NCBI GenBank assembly: GCA_947313885.1
Contig: CAMZNU010000011.1
Span: forward strand, 1 to 55,417
DNA from: an uncultured Clostridia bacterium
Lineage (GTDB): Bacteria > Bacillota > Clostridia > Lachnospirales > CAMZNU01
DNA length: 55,417 bases
Direction of reading: 5' to 3'
The notes below the pieces were generated by a model. It did not search any database. It worked only from the letters and a program-made list of their open reading frames with translations, and was not told the origin of the DNA. Within the stretch, counting starts at the first letter, position 1. Each line of letters starts with the position of its first letter. This document shows, one piece after another, positions 24,788 to 34,434 of the stretch. A program made the position numbers and the translations under genes.

Positions 24788-25225
24788 ATGTTAATGCCAA
24801 AGAGAGTAAAAAGACGTAAGCAATTTAGAGGTCGTATGAGAGGTCGTGCTTTAAGAGGTAATAAAATCACTTATGGTGAGTTTGGTATAGTTGCGATGGA
24901 ACCACATTGGATAACATCAAATCAGATCGAATCGGCACGTGTTGCTATGACAAGATATATGAAACGTGGTGGTAAAGTTTGGATCAAAATATTTCCAGAT
25001 AAGCCAGTAACAAAAAAACCAGCAGAGGTACGTATGGGTTCTGGAAAAGGTGCACTTGATCATTGGGTAGCAGTAGTAAAACCAGGAAGAGTAATGTTTG
25101 AAATTGCAGGTGTAAGCGAAGAAGTAGCAAGAGAAGCGTTAAGACTAGCAGTGCATAAATTACCGATCAAATGTAAAATAGTAACAAGAGAAGATTTAGA
25201 AGGTGGTGATAGCGATGAAAACTAA
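24788..25225 (+). CDS. rplP: 50S ribosomal protein L16
   Basis: 145 residues starting [51 protein letters not shown] and [23 protein letters not shown] are typical; the basic N-terminus reaches the tRNA sites. The start follows the rpsC stop directly. It overlaps rpmC by 11 bases. Confidence 0.98.
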   Translation: MLMPKRVKRRKQFRGRMRGRALRGNKITYGEFGIVAMEPHWITSNQIESARVAMTRYMKRGGKVWIKIFPDKPVTKKPAEVRMGSGKGALDHWVAVVKPGRVMFEIAGVSEEVAREALRLAVHKLPIKCKIVTREDLEGGDSDEN

Positions 25226-25421
25226 AAAATACGTTGAAGAACTAAGAGGTAAAAACGTAGAACAATTAAAAGAAGACTTAGTGACGTTCAAAAAAGAATT
25301 GTTTAACTTAAGATTTCAAAATGCTACAAACCAATTAGATAATACAGCAAGAATAAAAGAAGTAAGAAAAAATGTTGCGAGAGTGCAAACGATAATAACA
25401 CAAAAAGAGACAACAGTTTAA
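25215..25421 (+). CDS. rpmC: 50S ribosomal protein L29
   Basis: 68 residues from the ATG at 25215, after AAGGTGG; the longer frame from a GTG at 25203 overlaps that site and is not used. [38 protein letters not shown] is the usual two-helix L29. The start lies inside the end of rplP, so the two are translationally coupled. Confidence 0.97.
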   Translation: MKTKKYVEELRGKNVEQLKEDLVTFKKELFNLRFQNATNQLDNTARIKEVRKNVARVQTIITQKETTV

Positions 25422-25453
25422 AAGAGTAAATAAAAAGGAAAGGAGGAATAGTT

Positions 25454-25708
25454 GTGGAAAGAAACCTTCGTAAAACAAGAATCGGGAAAGTAAAATCAAA
25501 CAAAATGGAAAAAACGATAGTTGTTACAGTAGAAAACAACGTAAGACATCCACTTTACAAGAAAATTGTAAAGAAAACATATAAATTAAAAGCACATGAT
25601 GAAAATAATGAATGTAATATAGGTGATACAGTTAAAGTTATGGAGACTAGACCATTATCGAAAGATAAAAGATGGAGATTAGTAGAGATAATAGAAAAAG
25701 CTAAGTAA
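25454..25708 (+). CDS. rpsQ: 30S ribosomal protein S17
   Basis: 84 residues from a GTG start with GGAAAGGAGG upstream. [41 protein letters not shown] and [17 protein letters not shown] form the OB fold of S17, an early 16S rRNA binder. Confidence 0.98.
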   Translation: MERNLRKTRIGKVKSNKMEKTIVVTVENNVRHPLYKKIVKKTYKLKAHDENNECNIGDTVKVMETRPLSKDKRWRLVEIIEKAK

Positions 25709-25733
25709 TACCTATAAAAAGGGAGGCATAATT

Positions 25734-26102
25734 ATGATACAACAAGAATCTAGATTAGTTGTTGCCGACAACTCAGGTGCTAAAGAAATATTATGTATTA
25801 GAGTTTTAGGTGGATCAACTAGAAAGTTTGGAAATATAGGAGATACGATAGTAGCTACTGTTAAAAGTGCAACGCCAGGTGGAGTTGTTAAAAAAGGTGA
25901 AGTAGTTAGAGCAGTAATCGTAAGAACAAAAACAGGAGTAGGAAGAGAAGACGGTTCATATATCAAATTTGATGAGAATGCAGCTGTTTTAATAAAAGAA
26001 GATAAGAATCCAAGAGGTACACGTATATTCGGACCTGTTGCGAGAGAATTAAGAGCAAATAAATTCATGAAAATATTATCATTAGCACCAGAAGTACTAT
26101 AA
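25734..26102 (+). CDS. rplN: 50S ribosomal protein L14
   Basis: 122 residues: [58 protein letters not shown] and [14 protein letters not shown] complete L14, which forms the B8 bridge and the RsfS docking site. GGGAGG precedes the ATG. Confidence 0.98.
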   Translation: MIQQESRLVVADNSGAKEILCIRVLGGSTRKFGNIGDTIVATVKSATPGGVVKKGEVVRAVIVRTKTGVGREDGSYIKFDENAAVLIKEDKNPRGTRIFGPVARELRANKFMKILSLAPEVL

Positions 26103-26117
26103 AGGGAGGTGTAACAA

Positions 26118-26450
26118 TTGGCAACTAAAATCAAAAGAAACGATAAAGTTATAATCATTGCTGGAAAAGATAAAGGAAAAGAAGGAAAAGTATTACTAGT
26201 TAATCGTAAGAAAAACAGAGTAATAGTTGAAGGTGTTGGGATGATATCAAAACATCAAAAGCCAGGTGCTGGAAATGCGCAAGGTGGAATAGTTAAAAAA
26301 GAAGCTTCGATACATTTATCAAACGTTATGTTTTCACATAAAGGAAAAGCAACTAGATTAGGATATAAAATAGAGACATCTGAAAAAGATGGAAAAACGA
26401 TAAAAGTTAAAAAAAGATTTGCCAAGACAACAGGCGAATTAGTTGACTAA
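26118..26450 (+). CDS. rplX: 50S ribosomal protein L24
   Basis: 110 residues from a TTG start, chosen because AAAGGGAGGTGTAACAA sits just before it. [32 protein letters not shown] is the KOW domain; [33 protein letters not shown] is the second conserved block. L24 nucleates 50S assembly. It is one of five genes in the superoperon that start with TTG. Confidence 0.97.
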   Translation: MATKIKRNDKVIIIAGKDKGKEGKVLLVNRKKNRVIVEGVGMISKHQKPGAGNAQGGIVKKEASIHLSNVMFSHKGKATRLGYKIETSEKDGKTIKVKKRFAKTTGELVD

Positions 26451-26470
26451 ATCGAAAGGAGGAAAAAGTT

Positions 26471-27016
26471 TTGGAGAAGAATCAATTAAGAGCGAGATAT
26501 GAAGATGAAATAACAAAAGCGATGATGGAAAAGTTTTCATATAAAAACGCATTAGAAGTACCTAAGATTGAAAAAGTAGTAATAAATATGGGTCTAGGTG
26601 AAGCTAAAGACAATGTAAAAATAATTGACATAGCTGTAAAAGATTTAGAAATCATAGCAGGTCAAAAACCAATAGTAACAAAAGCGAGAAAATCTATAGC
26701 AGCGTTCAAATTAAGAGAAGGGATGCCAATAGGATGTAAAGTGACATTAAGAGGATACAAAATGTACAGTTTTGTAGATAGATTAATATCATTAGCATTA
26801 CCAAGGGTAAGAGATTTCCGAGGGGTTTCAGCTAATAGTTTTGATGGTAGAGGAAATTACACATTAGGAGTTAAAGAGCAAATAATGTTCCCAGAGATTC
26901 AATATGAAAAAGTAGATAAAATAAGAGGTATGGACATAGTTTTCGTAACTACAGCTAACACAGATGAAGAAGCTAGAGAGTTATTAAAATTATTTGGAAT
27001 GCCGTTTAAAAAATAA
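26471..27016 (+). CDS. rplE: 50S ribosomal protein L5
   Basis: 181 residues from a TTG start (GAAAGGAGG upstream). [68 protein letters not shown] and [18 protein letters not shown] are the standard L5 motifs. L5 binds 5S rRNA with L18. Confidence 0.97.
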   Translation: MEKNQLRARYEDEITKAMMEKFSYKNALEVPKIEKVVINMGLGEAKDNVKIIDIAVKDLEIIAGQKPIVTKARKSIAAFKLREGMPIGCKVTLRGYKMYSFVDRLISLALPRVRDFRGVSANSFDGRGNYTLGVKEQIMFPEIQYEKVDKIRGMDIVFVTTANTDEEARELLKLFGMPFKK

Positions 27017-27030
27017 AGGAGGTAAGTATA

Positions 27031-27216
27031 GTGGCTAAAAAATCTATGATTGCAAAGCAAAAAAGAACACCAAAGTTTTCATCAAGAGCATATACAAGAT
27101 GTGAGATATGCGGAAGACCACATGCAACATTAAGAAAATTTGGAATATGCCGTATTTGCTTCCGTGAATTAGCATATAAAGGACAAATACCAGGAGTTAG
27201 AAAAGCTAGCTGGTAG
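27031..27216 (+). CDS. rpsN: 30S ribosomal protein S14, zinc-binding type Z
   Basis: 61 residues from a GTG start. The four zinc ligands Cys24, Cys27, Cys40 and Cys43 (CEIC and CRIC) are all present, so this is the zinc-dependent short form. It ends PGVRKASW, the invariant C-terminus. If a zinc-free S14 exists, it must be elsewhere in the genome. Confidence 0.98.
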   Translation: MAKKSMIAKQKRTPKFSSRAYTRCEICGRPHATLRKFGICRICFRELAYKGQIPGVRKASW

Positions 27217-27232
27217 GAAGGAGGGTTTTAAA

Positions 27233-27634
27233 ATGTCAATGAGTGATCCAATAGCAGATATGTTAACAAGAATAAGAAATGCGAACATGGCAAAACATGA
27301 TACAGTTTTAATTCCATCATCAAAGATGAAATTAGAAATAGTTAACATATTATTAAACGAAGGTTTTATAAATAGTTATGAGGTAATAGAAGATGGTGCT
27401 AAGAAAACGATAAGTGTTACTTTAAAATATGGAGAAACAAAAAACGATAAAGTAATAGAAGGAATAAAAAGAATTTCTAAGCCAGGATTAAGAATATATG
27501 CGGACAGTGATAACTTACCAAGAGTACTAGGAGGATTAGGAATCGCGATAATGTCAACGAACAAAGGTGTAATAACAGTTAAAGAAGCTAAAAAACACGG
27601 CGTAGGCGGGGAAGTAATAGCATACGTTTGGTAG
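27233..27634 (+). CDS. rpsH: 30S ribosomal protein S8
   Basis: 133 residues: [34 protein letters not shown] and the C-terminal [40 protein letters not shown]. Complete. GGAAGGAGG precedes the ATG at 27233; a second ATG two codons on is the only other choice. In E. coli S8 is the repressor of the spc operon. Confidence 0.98.
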   Translation: MSMSDPIADMLTRIRNANMAKHDTVLIPSSKMKLEIVNILLNEGFINSYEVIEDGAKKTISVTLKYGETKNDKVIEGIKRISKPGLRIYADSDNLPRVLGGLGIAIMSTNKGVITVKEAKKHGVGGEVIAYVW

Positions 27635-27658
27635 AGAAAACAATAGGAGGTGCAGAAC

Positions 27659-28201
27659 GTGTCAAGAATAGGAAGATTGCCAATATCTATACCAGAAGGA
27701 GTAGATGTTAAAATTGATGATACTAATTTCATAGTAGTAAAAGGACCAAAAGGAACTTTAGAAAGAAAATTAGTAGATGACATGAATATCGCAATGGAAA
27801 ACAATGAAATAGTAGTTACAAGACCATCAGATTTAAAAAGACATAAATCGTTACATGGTTTAACGAGAACGTTAATATTTAATATGATAGTTGGAGTAAC
27901 AGAAGGATACACAAAAAAATTAGAAATTAATGGTGTAGGATATAGAGCAGCAAAGACAGGGAACAAACTTAACTTAACGTTAGGATATTCACACCCTGTA
28001 GATATGGTAGATCCAGAAGGTGTTACATCAACATTAGATGGTTTAACAAAGATAACTATATCAGGAATAGATAAAGAAAAAGTTGGACAATATGCGGCTG
28101 AAATCAGAGCAAAGAGACCACCAGAGCCATATAAAGGTAAAGGTATCAAATATGCTGATGAACATATAAGACGTAAAGTTGGTAAGACGGGAAGTAAATA
28201 G
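27659..28201 (+). CDS. rplF: 50S ribosomal protein L6
   Basis: 180 residues from the GTG at 27659, which follows AGGAGGTGCAGAAC; the upstream GTG at 27650 is part of that site. [39 protein letters not shown] and the C-terminal [21 protein letters not shown] are standard. Complete, two-domain L6. Confidence 0.97.
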   Translation: MSRIGRLPISIPEGVDVKIDDTNFIVVKGPKGTLERKLVDDMNIAMENNEIVVTRPSDLKRHKSLHGLTRTLIFNMIVGVTEGYTKKLEINGVGYRAAKTGNKLNLTLGYSHPVDMVDPEGVTSTLDGLTKITISGIDKEKVGQYAAEIRAKRPPEPYKGKGIKYADEHIRRKVGKTGSK

Positions 28202-28220
28202 ATAAAGGGGTGAAAAGGAA

Positions 28221-28589
28221 ATGATAAGAAAGCCTAATCGTAAGATAGCAAGAGAAAAGCGTCACTATAAGTTACGTAATTTTCTATCTGGAACAACGGA
28301 AAAGCCAAGATTAGCAGTATATAGAAGTAATATGCACATGTACGTACAGTTAATAGATGATGTTAAACAAGTTACGATAGCACAAGCGTCAACACTTGAT
28401 AAAGAAGTGAAGAGCCAGCTTGAGAAGACTAACGATGTTAATGCGGCGACAGTAGTAGGTAAAGTAGTAGCTACTAGAGCATTAGCAAAAGGTATAGATA
28501 CAGTAGTATTTGACCGTGGTGGATATAAATATCATGGTAAAGTAAAAGCTGTAGCAGAAGCTGCACGTGAAGCAGGATTAAAATTCTAA
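28221..28589 (+). CDS. rplR: 50S ribosomal protein L18
   Basis: 122 residues: [86 protein letters not shown]. Complete L18, partner of L5 on 5S rRNA. AAGGGG precedes the ATG. Confidence 0.98.
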   Translation: MIRKPNRKIAREKRHYKLRNFLSGTTEKPRLAVYRSNMHMYVQLIDDVKQVTIAQASTLDKEVKSQLEKTNDVNAATVVGKVVATRALAKGIDTVVFDRGGYKYHGKVKAVAEAAREAGLKF

Positions 28590-28605
28590 GTAAGGAGGGA
28601 AAACT

Positions 28606-29109
28606 TTGAAAAAAATAGATGGACAAAGCATGGATCTTAAAGACAAAGTAGTTAACATAGGACGTGTTACTAAAGTTGTTAAAGGTGGTAGAACATTCAG
28701 ATTCACAGCGCTAGTAGTAGTGGGAGATGAAGATGGGCATGTAGGAGTAGGTCTTGGAAAGTCATCAGAAATACCAGAAGCAATACGTAAAGGTAGAGAA
28801 GATGCTAAAAAGAATCTAATATATATAGATCGTAATGAAGACGATAGTATTCATCATGATACACTAGGTAAATTTTGTAGTTCAACGGTTTTATTAAAAC
28901 CAGCTAGAGAAGGTACTGGTGTAATAGCAGGTGGAGCGACTCGTGCTGTTTTAGAGCTTGCAGGAATAAGAAATATTAGAACTAAGTCATTAGGATCTAA
29001 TAACAAGCGAAACGTAGTTTCAGCGACTATGGCGGGGTTACAAGGAATTGTATCACCAGAACAAGTAGCTAAAAAACGTGGAAAAACGGTAGAGGAAATT
29101 CTAGGTTAA
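28606..29109 (+). CDS. rpsE: 30S ribosomal protein S5
   Basis: 167 residues from a TTG start after [52 protein letters not shown] is the double-stranded RNA-binding part; [26 protein letters not shown] is the C-terminal fold. Complete S5, implicated in mRNA unwinding and decoding fidelity. Confidence 0.98.
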   Translation: MKKIDGQSMDLKDKVVNIGRVTKVVKGGRTFRFTALVVVGDEDGHVGVGLGKSSEIPEAIRKGREDAKKNLIYIDRNEDDSIHHDTLGKFCSSTVLLKPAREGTGVIAGGATRAVLELAGIRNIRTKSLGSNNKRNVVSATMAGLQGIVSPEQVAKKRGKTVEEILG

Positions 29110-29122
29110 GGAGGACTATACT

Positions 29123-29305
29123 GTGTCAAAACAAATTAAAATAACATTAGTTAAATCAACAATAGGTTCAAAACCAAATCATAAAAAAGTAGTAAAAGCG
29201 TTAGGACTTAATAAAACTAATTCTTCAGTAGTGCAAAAAGACAACGAAGCGACAAGAGGTATGATAAACAAAGTAGTACACCTTGTTAAAGTAGAAGAAG
29301 CATAA
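29123..29305 (+). CDS. rpmD: 50S ribosomal protein L30
   Basis: 60 residues from a GTG start with AAGGAGG upstream: [49 protein letters not shown], the complete short bacterial L30. It lies 13 bases after rpsE. Confidence 0.97.
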   Translation: MSKQIKITLVKSTIGSKPNHKKVVKALGLNKTNSSVVQKDNEATRGMINKVVHLVKVEEA

Positions 29306-29328
29306 AAAAAAATAAGGAGGTGTATGGA

Positions 29329-29769
29329 ATGAACTTAAACGAGTTAAAGCCAGCGAAAAGGTCAAGAAAAAATAATTTTAGACGTGGACGTGGACATGGT
29401 TCTGGAAATGGTAAAACGGCCGGTAAAGGTCATAAAGGTCAAAAAGCACGTTCTGGTGGAAAATCAAGACCAGGATTTGAAGGTGGACAAATGCCTTTAT
29501 ATAGAAGACTACCAAAAAGAGGATTTAAATGTAGAAATTCTAAACATATAATAAGTGTTAATTTATTGCATTTAGATGTATTTGAAGAAGGAACAGTAGT
29601 TGATATAAAAGCATTACAATCAAAAGGGTTAGTAAGTAATCCAAGAGATGGTGTTAAAATTTTAGGTGAAGGTGAAATAACTAAAAAATTAACGGTAAAA
29701 GTAAACTACTTTAGTAAATCTGCTGTAGAAAAAATAGAATCTGCAGGTGGCAAAGCAGAGGTGATCTAA
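29329..29769 (+). CDS. rplO: 50S ribosomal protein L15
   Basis: 146 residues from the ATG at 29329; the upstream GTG at 29320 belongs to the AAGGAGGTG ribosome-binding site. [44 protein letters not shown] is the long basic extension, and [18 protein letters not shown] the conserved core. secY begins on the next base after the stop codon. Confidence 0.97.
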   Translation: MNLNELKPAKRSRKNNFRRGRGHGSGNGKTAGKGHKGQKARSGGKSRPGFEGGQMPLYRRLPKRGFKCRNSKHIISVNLLHLDVFEEGTVVDIKALQSKGLVSNPRDGVKILGEGEITKKLTVKVNYFSKSAVEKIESAGGKAEVI

Positions 29770-31023
29770 TTGCTTAAAGTATATAAAAATGCGTGGAAGA
29801 TAAGAAGTGTAAGAAAGAAGATGATGTTTGTATTGATGATACTAGCTATTTATAGACTAGGTTCACACTTACCGTTGCCAGGTATATCGCTAGCTACGGT
29901 AGCTATGATAAAAGAGATGCAATCACAAGGAAACACTTTATATTCTTTAATAGCTGGTGGAGGAATGGCCTCTATATTTGCACTAGGGATAGGACCATAC
30001 ATTACGTCATCAATAATAATGCAGTTATTAACTGTAGCAATAACACCACTTGAGCAACTTAAAAAAGAGGGTGAAGAAGGGCGTAAAAAAATAAACCAGT
30101 ACACAAGAGTGCTAGCTGTAGGGTTAGCATTTGTACAGGCGTTAGGTATGGTATTTTCTTTAAGAGATTATTTTACTCATCCAGAAATATTAACGTATAT
30201 AATGGCGACTATGTCAATGGTAGCAGGAACAATATTTATAATGTGGATGTCAGAGTTAGTAAATGAAAAAGGAATAGGAAATGGAACATCGTTTATAATA
30301 TTTGCGAACATAATGTCAGGATTACCAAGAGGGGTAGTTATGTTAGTAAATAATGTATTAGAAAATGGAATAGTAGGGTATATAACGACAGGATTATTGT
30401 TAGTAGTATTTGTAATAATAATAATGTTCGTAGTTAGGATACAAGGGGGGGAGAGACAAATCCCGATTAAGTATTCAAAGAGAGATGGGTCACGTAAATC
30501 TTTTGTATCAGACAAACAATATATGCCAATGAAAGTAAATATAGCAGGAGTTATGTCAATAATATTTGCTGTATCTATATTACAATTTCCGATGGTTTTA
30601 AATCAGTTATTAAATAATTCAACAATCACGAGAGTAAGTGAAATATTAGATATGAATAAACCGACAGGTGCATTAATATATGTAGTATTAATATTCTTTT
30701 TCACATTTTTCTACACATCGTTTGCAATCAACCCAGTGGAGATGGCGGAGAACATGAAGAAAAATGCAAGTTTTATACCAGGGGTGAGACCAGGCAAACC
30801 GACTATAGAATATTTTGATAGAACAATAAATAGATTATCGTGGATAGGTGCATCATTTTATTCAGTAATAGCGATAACACCTATATTATTACAATGGATA
30901 TTTAGAATACCGGTAGGTTTTGGGGGAACTACGTTACTAATCGTAACGGGAGTTTGTTTAGAGCTGGTTAAACAAATGGAAGCACAATTATTAAATAGAC
31001 ACTACGGTGGATTTTTAGATTAA
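29770..31023 (+). CDS. secY: preprotein translocase subunit SecY
   Basis: 417 residues from a TTG start placed directly after the rplO stop. Ten transmembrane segments can be counted. GSHLPLPGISL, ALGIGPYITSSIIMQLL (plug and lateral gate region), GNGTSFIIFANI and the cytoplasmic loop IPIKYSKRDGSRKSF are characteristic. FYTSFAINPVEMAENMKKNASFIPGVRPGKPT completes the loop before TM9. It forms the protein-conducting channel with SecE and SecG. A terminator follows. Confidence 0.97.
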   Translation: MLKVYKNAWKIRSVRKKMMFVLMILAIYRLGSHLPLPGISLATVAMIKEMQSQGNTLYSLIAGGGMASIFALGIGPYITSSIIMQLLTVAITPLEQLKKEGEEGRKKINQYTRVLAVGLAFVQALGMVFSLRDYFTHPEILTYIMATMSMVAGTIFIMWMSELVNEKGIGNGTSFIIFANIMSGLPRGVVMLVNNVLENGIVGYITTGLLLVVFVIIIMFVVRIQGGERQIPIKYSKRDGSRKSFVSDKQYMPMKVNIAGVMSIIFAVSILQFPMVLNQLLNNSTITRVSEILDMNKPTGALIYVVLIFFFTFFYTSFAINPVEMAENMKKNASFIPGVRPGKPTIEYFDRTINRLSWIGASFYSVIAITPILLQWIFRIPVGFGGTTLLIVTGVCLELVKQMEAQLLNRHYGGFLD

Positions 31024-31032
31024 TAGTATGGT

Positions 31033-31065
31033 AAAAAGTCGTGCAGAGATGTACGACTTTTTTTA
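31033..31065 (+). terminator. terminator after secY
   Basis: AAAGTCGT / ACGACTTT stem with a 10-base loop and seven T residues. It divides the ribosomal superoperon; adk-map-infA likely have their own promoter in the next 100 bases, which are AT-rich with several TATAAT-like words. Confidence 0.85.
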
Positions 31066-31172
31066 TTAAACAAGCAAAGTAAAAAGAGTTTAAAAAAAGC
31101 AATAAAAATAGTATTATATAAAAGTAGATAATAAAGTAAATAATAAAATAAAAGATGTATAAAGGAGAAAAA

Positions 31173-31805
31173 ATGAAATTATTAATATTTGGTGCACCAG
31201 GGGCGGGAAAAGGAACACAAGCAAAATTAATATGTGAGAAACTAAATATAGAACATATATCGACAGGTGATTTAATGAGAGCGGAAGTTAGAGAAGGGAC
31301 AGAGTTAGGAAAAGAGTTAGATGCAATAATGTCAAGAGGAGATTATGTGTCAGATGATACGACGTTTGAGTTATTAAAGAAAAAGTTAACAGGAAAAGTA
31401 TTAGAGGAAGGATTTTTATTAGATGGGTATCCAAGAACTATGGAACAAGTTAAAATGTTAGAAAAAATAGTAGGAGAGGTAGATAAAGCTATAGAGATAC
31501 AAATAGATAATGAAGCAATAATAAAAAGATTAAGTACAAGACGAGTGTGTGATAGTTGTGGGAAAATATATAATGCTGTAACAGATGGGTTAGAAAAGGG
31601 AGATCAATGTAAAACATGTGAAGGGAAATTGTATCAAAGAAAAGATGATACAGAAGAGGCGATAAAAATAAGATTAGAAACATATGAAAAATCTACAAAA
31701 CCATTAATAAACTATTATGAAAATAAAGGACAAATATTATCAGTAGATGGAGCAGGAACAGTAGAAGAAGTAAACAAAATAATATTAAAGAAATTAGGGG
31801 TGTAA
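31173..31805 (+). CDS. adk: adenylate kinase (zinc-binding LID)
   Basis: 210 residues from the ATG at 31173 (AAAGGAG upstream; an in-frame ATG 18 bases earlier has none). P-loop GAPGAGKGT spans residues 7-15. STGDLMRAEV and LDGYPRT bind AMP. The LID (residues about 126-160) has two CxxC pairs, CDSC and CKTC, so it is the zinc-stabilised Gram-positive form. The enzyme makes 2 ADP from ATP and AMP. It ends one base before map. Confidence 0.97.
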   Translation: MKLLIFGAPGAGKGTQAKLICEKLNIEHISTGDLMRAEVREGTELGKELDAIMSRGDYVSDDTTFELLKKKLTGKVLEEGFLLDGYPRTMEQVKMLEKIVGEVDKAIEIQIDNEAIIKRLSTRRVCDSCGKIYNAVTDGLEKGDQCKTCEGKLYQRKDDTEEAIKIRLETYEKSTKPLINYYENKGQILSVDGAGTVEEVNKIILKKLGV

Positions 31806-31806
31806 A

Positions 31807-32556
31807 ATGTCAATAATAATAAAAAGTGAAGCCGAAATAAGTGAAATGTTAAAAGCATGTAAAATAACGGCAAGGGCTCATGAAGAAGTAAATAAATATG
31901 TAAAAGTTGGAGTAACGACGTTAGAACTTGATAAAATAGCAGAAGACTATATAAGAAGTCAAGGAGCTGTTCCAAGTTTTAAAGATTATAATGGGTATAA
32001 AAATACGATATGTGCATCTGTAAATGAAGAGGTAGTACACGGTATACCTAGTAAAAGAAAATTATTATCAGGTGATATAGTAGGAATAGATATAGGTGCA
32101 TACTATAGAGGATACCATGGAGATTGTGCGAGAACGTTAGGAGTAGGAGATGTTAGCGACGAGGCATTAACACTAATATCTGTAACAAAGCAAAGTTTTT
32201 ATGAGAGTATAAAGTATGCGAAATTAGGAAATAGACTATATGATATTTCAGGAAGAATAGAGGAGTACGTAGTTGAGAATGGTTATAGTGTAGTAAGAGA
32301 CTTTATAGGACATGGAATAGGGAGAGACTTACATGAGAAGCCAGAAATACCACATTATAAAATGCCAATAAGAGGAGTGAGATTAATGAAAGGTATGACA
32401 CTTGCGATAGAACCTATGATAAATGAAGGGGCGTATGGTGTTGAAGTGTTAGGAGATGGATGGACGGCGGTAACAAGAGATAGAAAATTATCGGCACATT
32501 ATGAAAACACAATAGCGATAACAGATGGAGAGCCGTTAATAATGACTGAGTTATAG
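31807..32556 (+). CDS. map: methionine aminopeptidase type I
   Basis: 249 residues. Metal ligands are visible as the first Asp in GIDIGAYYRGYHGDCART, the second in HGDCART, His in GHGIGRDLHEKPEIP, Glu in LAIEPMI and Glu in YENTIAIT. The enzyme removes the initiator Met from new proteins. Its final residues, DGEPLIMTEL, are repeated almost exactly at the end of the next gene (DREQLIMTEL). The 34-bp DNA repeat around this (32524-32557) marks the insertion point of the methyltransferase gene. Confidence 0.97.
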   Translation: MSIIIKSEAEISEMLKACKITARAHEEVNKYVKVGVTTLELDKIAEDYIRSQGAVPSFKDYNGYKNTICASVNEEVVHGIPSKRKLLSGDIVGIDIGAYYRGYHGDCARTLGVGDVSDEALTLISVTKQSFYESIKYAKLGNRLYDISGRIEEYVVENGYSVVRDFIGHGIGRDLHEKPEIPHYKMPIRGVRLMKGMTLAIEPMINEGAYGVEVLGDGWTAVTRDRKLSAHYENTIAITDGEPLIMTEL

Positions 32557-32557
32557 G
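32524..32557 (+). repeat. left direct repeat flanking the methyltransferase islet
   Basis: 34 bases at the 3' end of map, matching 33550-33583 at 30 of 34 positions with the same reading frame and stop codon placement. The copies are 1026 bases (exactly 342 codons) apart. Confidence 0.85.
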
Positions 32558-32595
32558 AAATAAAGTTAATAATTGAGACCTAAGAGGAGTGTACA

Positions 32596-33582
32596 ATGAA
32601 AAAATTAAAATTTATAGATATTTGTGCAGGAATTGGAGGGGGAAGGTTAGGATTAGAGGAAAGTGGTTTTGAATGTGTAGGACATAGTGAAATAGATAAA
32701 ATAGCATCAGAAGTTTATTCTATGTTTTATAATGATGAAAATAACTATGGCGATTTAACAAAAATAAACATTAGCGATATACCAGAGTATGACATTTTGA
32801 TTGGAGGATTTCCGTGCCAGACGTTTTCAATAGTTGGTAAAAGAGAAGGATTAGATGATGATAGAGGTCAAATTATATACGGCATACTAAAAATTTTAGA
32901 GAAGACAAAACCAAAATATTTTATATTAGAAAATGTAAAAGGATTAATAAACCATAATAAAGGAAGTAGTATAAAAATTATAATAGAGGAATTAAAAAAC
33001 ATTGGATATAACGTAGAATATAAAGTATTAGATAGTAAAAACTTTGGCACACCACAAATGAGAGAAAGAGTTTATATAGTAGGTGTGAATAAAAAAATAA
33101 AAAGTAAAAATTTTTTATGGTCTAATGAAAAATCAGAAGTGATGGTTAAGGATTTTTTAGATGATAGTAATGAGAATAATTTAGATATTAAAAATAAGAC
33201 GTTCCAAAAGTATTTAAACAATAAATATAATGTAGGTAAATATAATATAGAAGAAATACTAAAAACAGATTATTTAATTTTAGATACGAGACAATCAGAT
33301 TTAAGAATATATGAAAATAGAGTACCAACATTAAGAGCGGGAAGACATGGCATATTGTACACGAGAAAAGGGAAGTTAAAAAAACTTTCTGGAAAAGAAG
33401 GGTTAAGACTACAAGGTTTTCCAGAACATATAATAAAAAAAATAGACAGTGTAAAGTTATCAGAAACAAAAATTTTATCGTTAGTGGGAAATGCTATGAC
33501 AGTCAATGTAATAAATGAAATTGGTAAGTCCATAGAAAGTATAGAGAAAGATAGAGAGCAGTTAATAATGACGGAGTTGTAG
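32596..33582 (+). CDS. DNA (cytosine-5) methyltransferase
   Basis: 328 residues with AGAGGAG before the ATG. Motifs in order: I (FIDICAGIGGGRLGLE, residues 6-21), IV (GGFPCQTFS with catalytic Cys74), VI (ILENVKGL), VIII (QMRERVYIVGV), a short target-recognition region, IX (RAGRHGILY, LSGKEGLRLQGFPE) and X (LVGNAMTVNVINEIGKSI). It is therefore a complete m5C enzyme. No restriction endonuclease is next to it. It interrupts the usual adk-map-KOW-infA order. Its last codons (DREQLIMTEL) are a copy of the map tail, so the gene seems to have landed in map and read out through the old map end. The target sequence cannot be predicted. Confidence 0.93.
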   Translation: MKKLKFIDICAGIGGGRLGLEESGFECVGHSEIDKIASEVYSMFYNDENNYGDLTKINISDIPEYDILIGGFPCQTFSIVGKREGLDDDRGQIIYGILKILEKTKPKYFILENVKGLINHNKGSSIKIIIEELKNIGYNVEYKVLDSKNFGTPQMRERVYIVGVNKKIKSKNFLWSNEKSEVMVKDFLDDSNENNLDIKNKTFQKYLNNKYNVGKYNIEEILKTDYLILDTRQSDLRIYENRVPTLRAGRHGILYTRKGKLKKLSGKEGLRLQGFPEHIIKKIDSVKLSETKILSLVGNAMTVNVINEIGKSIESIEKDREQLIMTEL

Positions 33583-33583
33583 G
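33550..33583 (+). repeat. right direct repeat flanking the methyltransferase islet
   Basis: Copy of 32524-32557 with four mismatches; it encodes the last residues and stop codon of the methyltransferase. It is probably the original 3' end of map. Confidence 0.85.
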
Positions 33584-33699
33584 GAAAATAAAAAAGGTAA
33601 AAAAATAAAAAAAGTGTAGATTTTTTTAAATATAAATGTTATTATAATAGTTGCGGTATGGATTTATTATAATTTAGTATTAGTTTTGGAGTGGATAGT

Positions 33700-33972
33700 A
33701 TGTTTACAAGAGGGCAAGTAGTAATATGTAAATGTGGAAGAGACAAGGCTTATCCGTTCTTAGTAAAAATGGTGGATAAGGAATTTGCTTATATCGTAGA
33801 TGGTAAAAGACGTAAGTTGGATAAACCAAAGAAAAAGAAGTTTATGCATTTACAAAAGACAAACTATGTTGATGAGGCTATAAAAAGCAAAATTGATAAA
33901 GGTGAGTATTTATTAGATTCAGATATTAGGAAGGCTTTGGAACCATATAAAAAAGAAAGTAAGGAGGATTAA
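33700..33972 (+). CDS. KOW-domain RNA-binding protein (L14e-like)
   Basis: 90 residues from the ATG at 33700, after TTTGGAG. The sequence [46 protein letters not shown] is a KOW-type SH3-like fold. Small proteins of this kind are regularly encoded between map and infA in Firmicutes and are annotated as L14E/L6E/L27E-like. It is presumably ribosome-associated, but the function is not established. infA begins three bases after it. Confidence 0.85.
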   Translation: MFTRGQVVICKCGRDKAYPFLVKMVDKEFAYIVDGKRRKLDKPKKKKFMHLQKTNYVDEAIKSKIDKGEYLLDSDIRKALEPYKKESKED

Positions 33973-33974
33973 GC

Positions 33975-34193
33975 TTGGCAAAAAATGATGAAATAGAATT
34001 AGAAGGAATAGTAGTAGAAAAATTACCAAATGCAAAGTTTCAAGTTGAGTTAGAAAATGGACATAAAATAATAGCACATATTTCTGGAAAATTAAGAATG
34101 CATTACATTAAAATAATAGCAGGAGATAAAGTGTTAGTAACGATGTCACCATATGACTTAACAAAAGGAAGAATTACTTGGAGAGCAAAGTAA
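33975..34193 (+). CDS. infA: translation initiation factor IF-1
   Basis: 72 residues from a TTG start with AAGGAGG upstream. [69 protein letters not shown] is the full S1/OB-fold IF-1, which blocks the ribosomal A site during initiation. rpmJ follows. Confidence 0.97.
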   Translation: MAKNDEIELEGIVVEKLPNAKFQVELENGHKIIAHISGKLRMHYIKIIAGDKVLVTMSPYDLTKGRITWRAK

Positions 34194-34209
34194 TAGAAAG
34201 GGGTGCACT

Positions 34210-34323
34210 ATGAAAGTTAGACCATCAGTAAAACCAATGTGTGAAAAATGTAAAATAATAAAAAGAAAAGGAATAATAAGAGTAATATGTGAAAATCCTA
34301 GACACAAACAAAGACAAGGCTAA
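34210..34323 (+). CDS. rpmJ: 50S ribosomal protein L36
   Basis: 37 residues: [20 protein letters not shown], then [16 protein letters not shown]. The zinc ligands C-x2-C, C and H are all present, so it is the zinc-containing form. It lies between infA and rpsM as usual, with AAAGGGG before the ATG. Confidence 0.97.
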   Translation: MKVRPSVKPMCEKCKIIKRKGIIRVICENPRHKQRQG

Positions 34324-34434
34324 TAATATTATAATGATAAATTAATGTGGTTAAAAAGGGTAACACCCTAGAAGGCTATCGAAAGAAATAATACCGCGAA
34401 GAAGAAATTAATAATTAATGGAGGTGTAGTAGCA

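Noticed and set aside
27376-28149. 257-codon open frame on the minus strand under rpsH/rplF
   Set aside because: Shadow of two certain ribosomal protein genes; the product is low-complexity Pro/Ser/Ile with no ribosome-binding site.
32596-33582. A complete type II restriction-modification system
   Set aside because: Only the methyltransferase is present; the flanking genes are map and a KOW-domain gene, and no endonuclease frame fits.
34345-34410. T-box-like words (AGGGT...ACCCT and TACCGCG) before rpsM
   Set aside because: No specifier stem, no full T-box consensus, no terminator, and the gene downstream is ribosomal rather than an aminoacyl-tRNA synthetase or amino acid gene.
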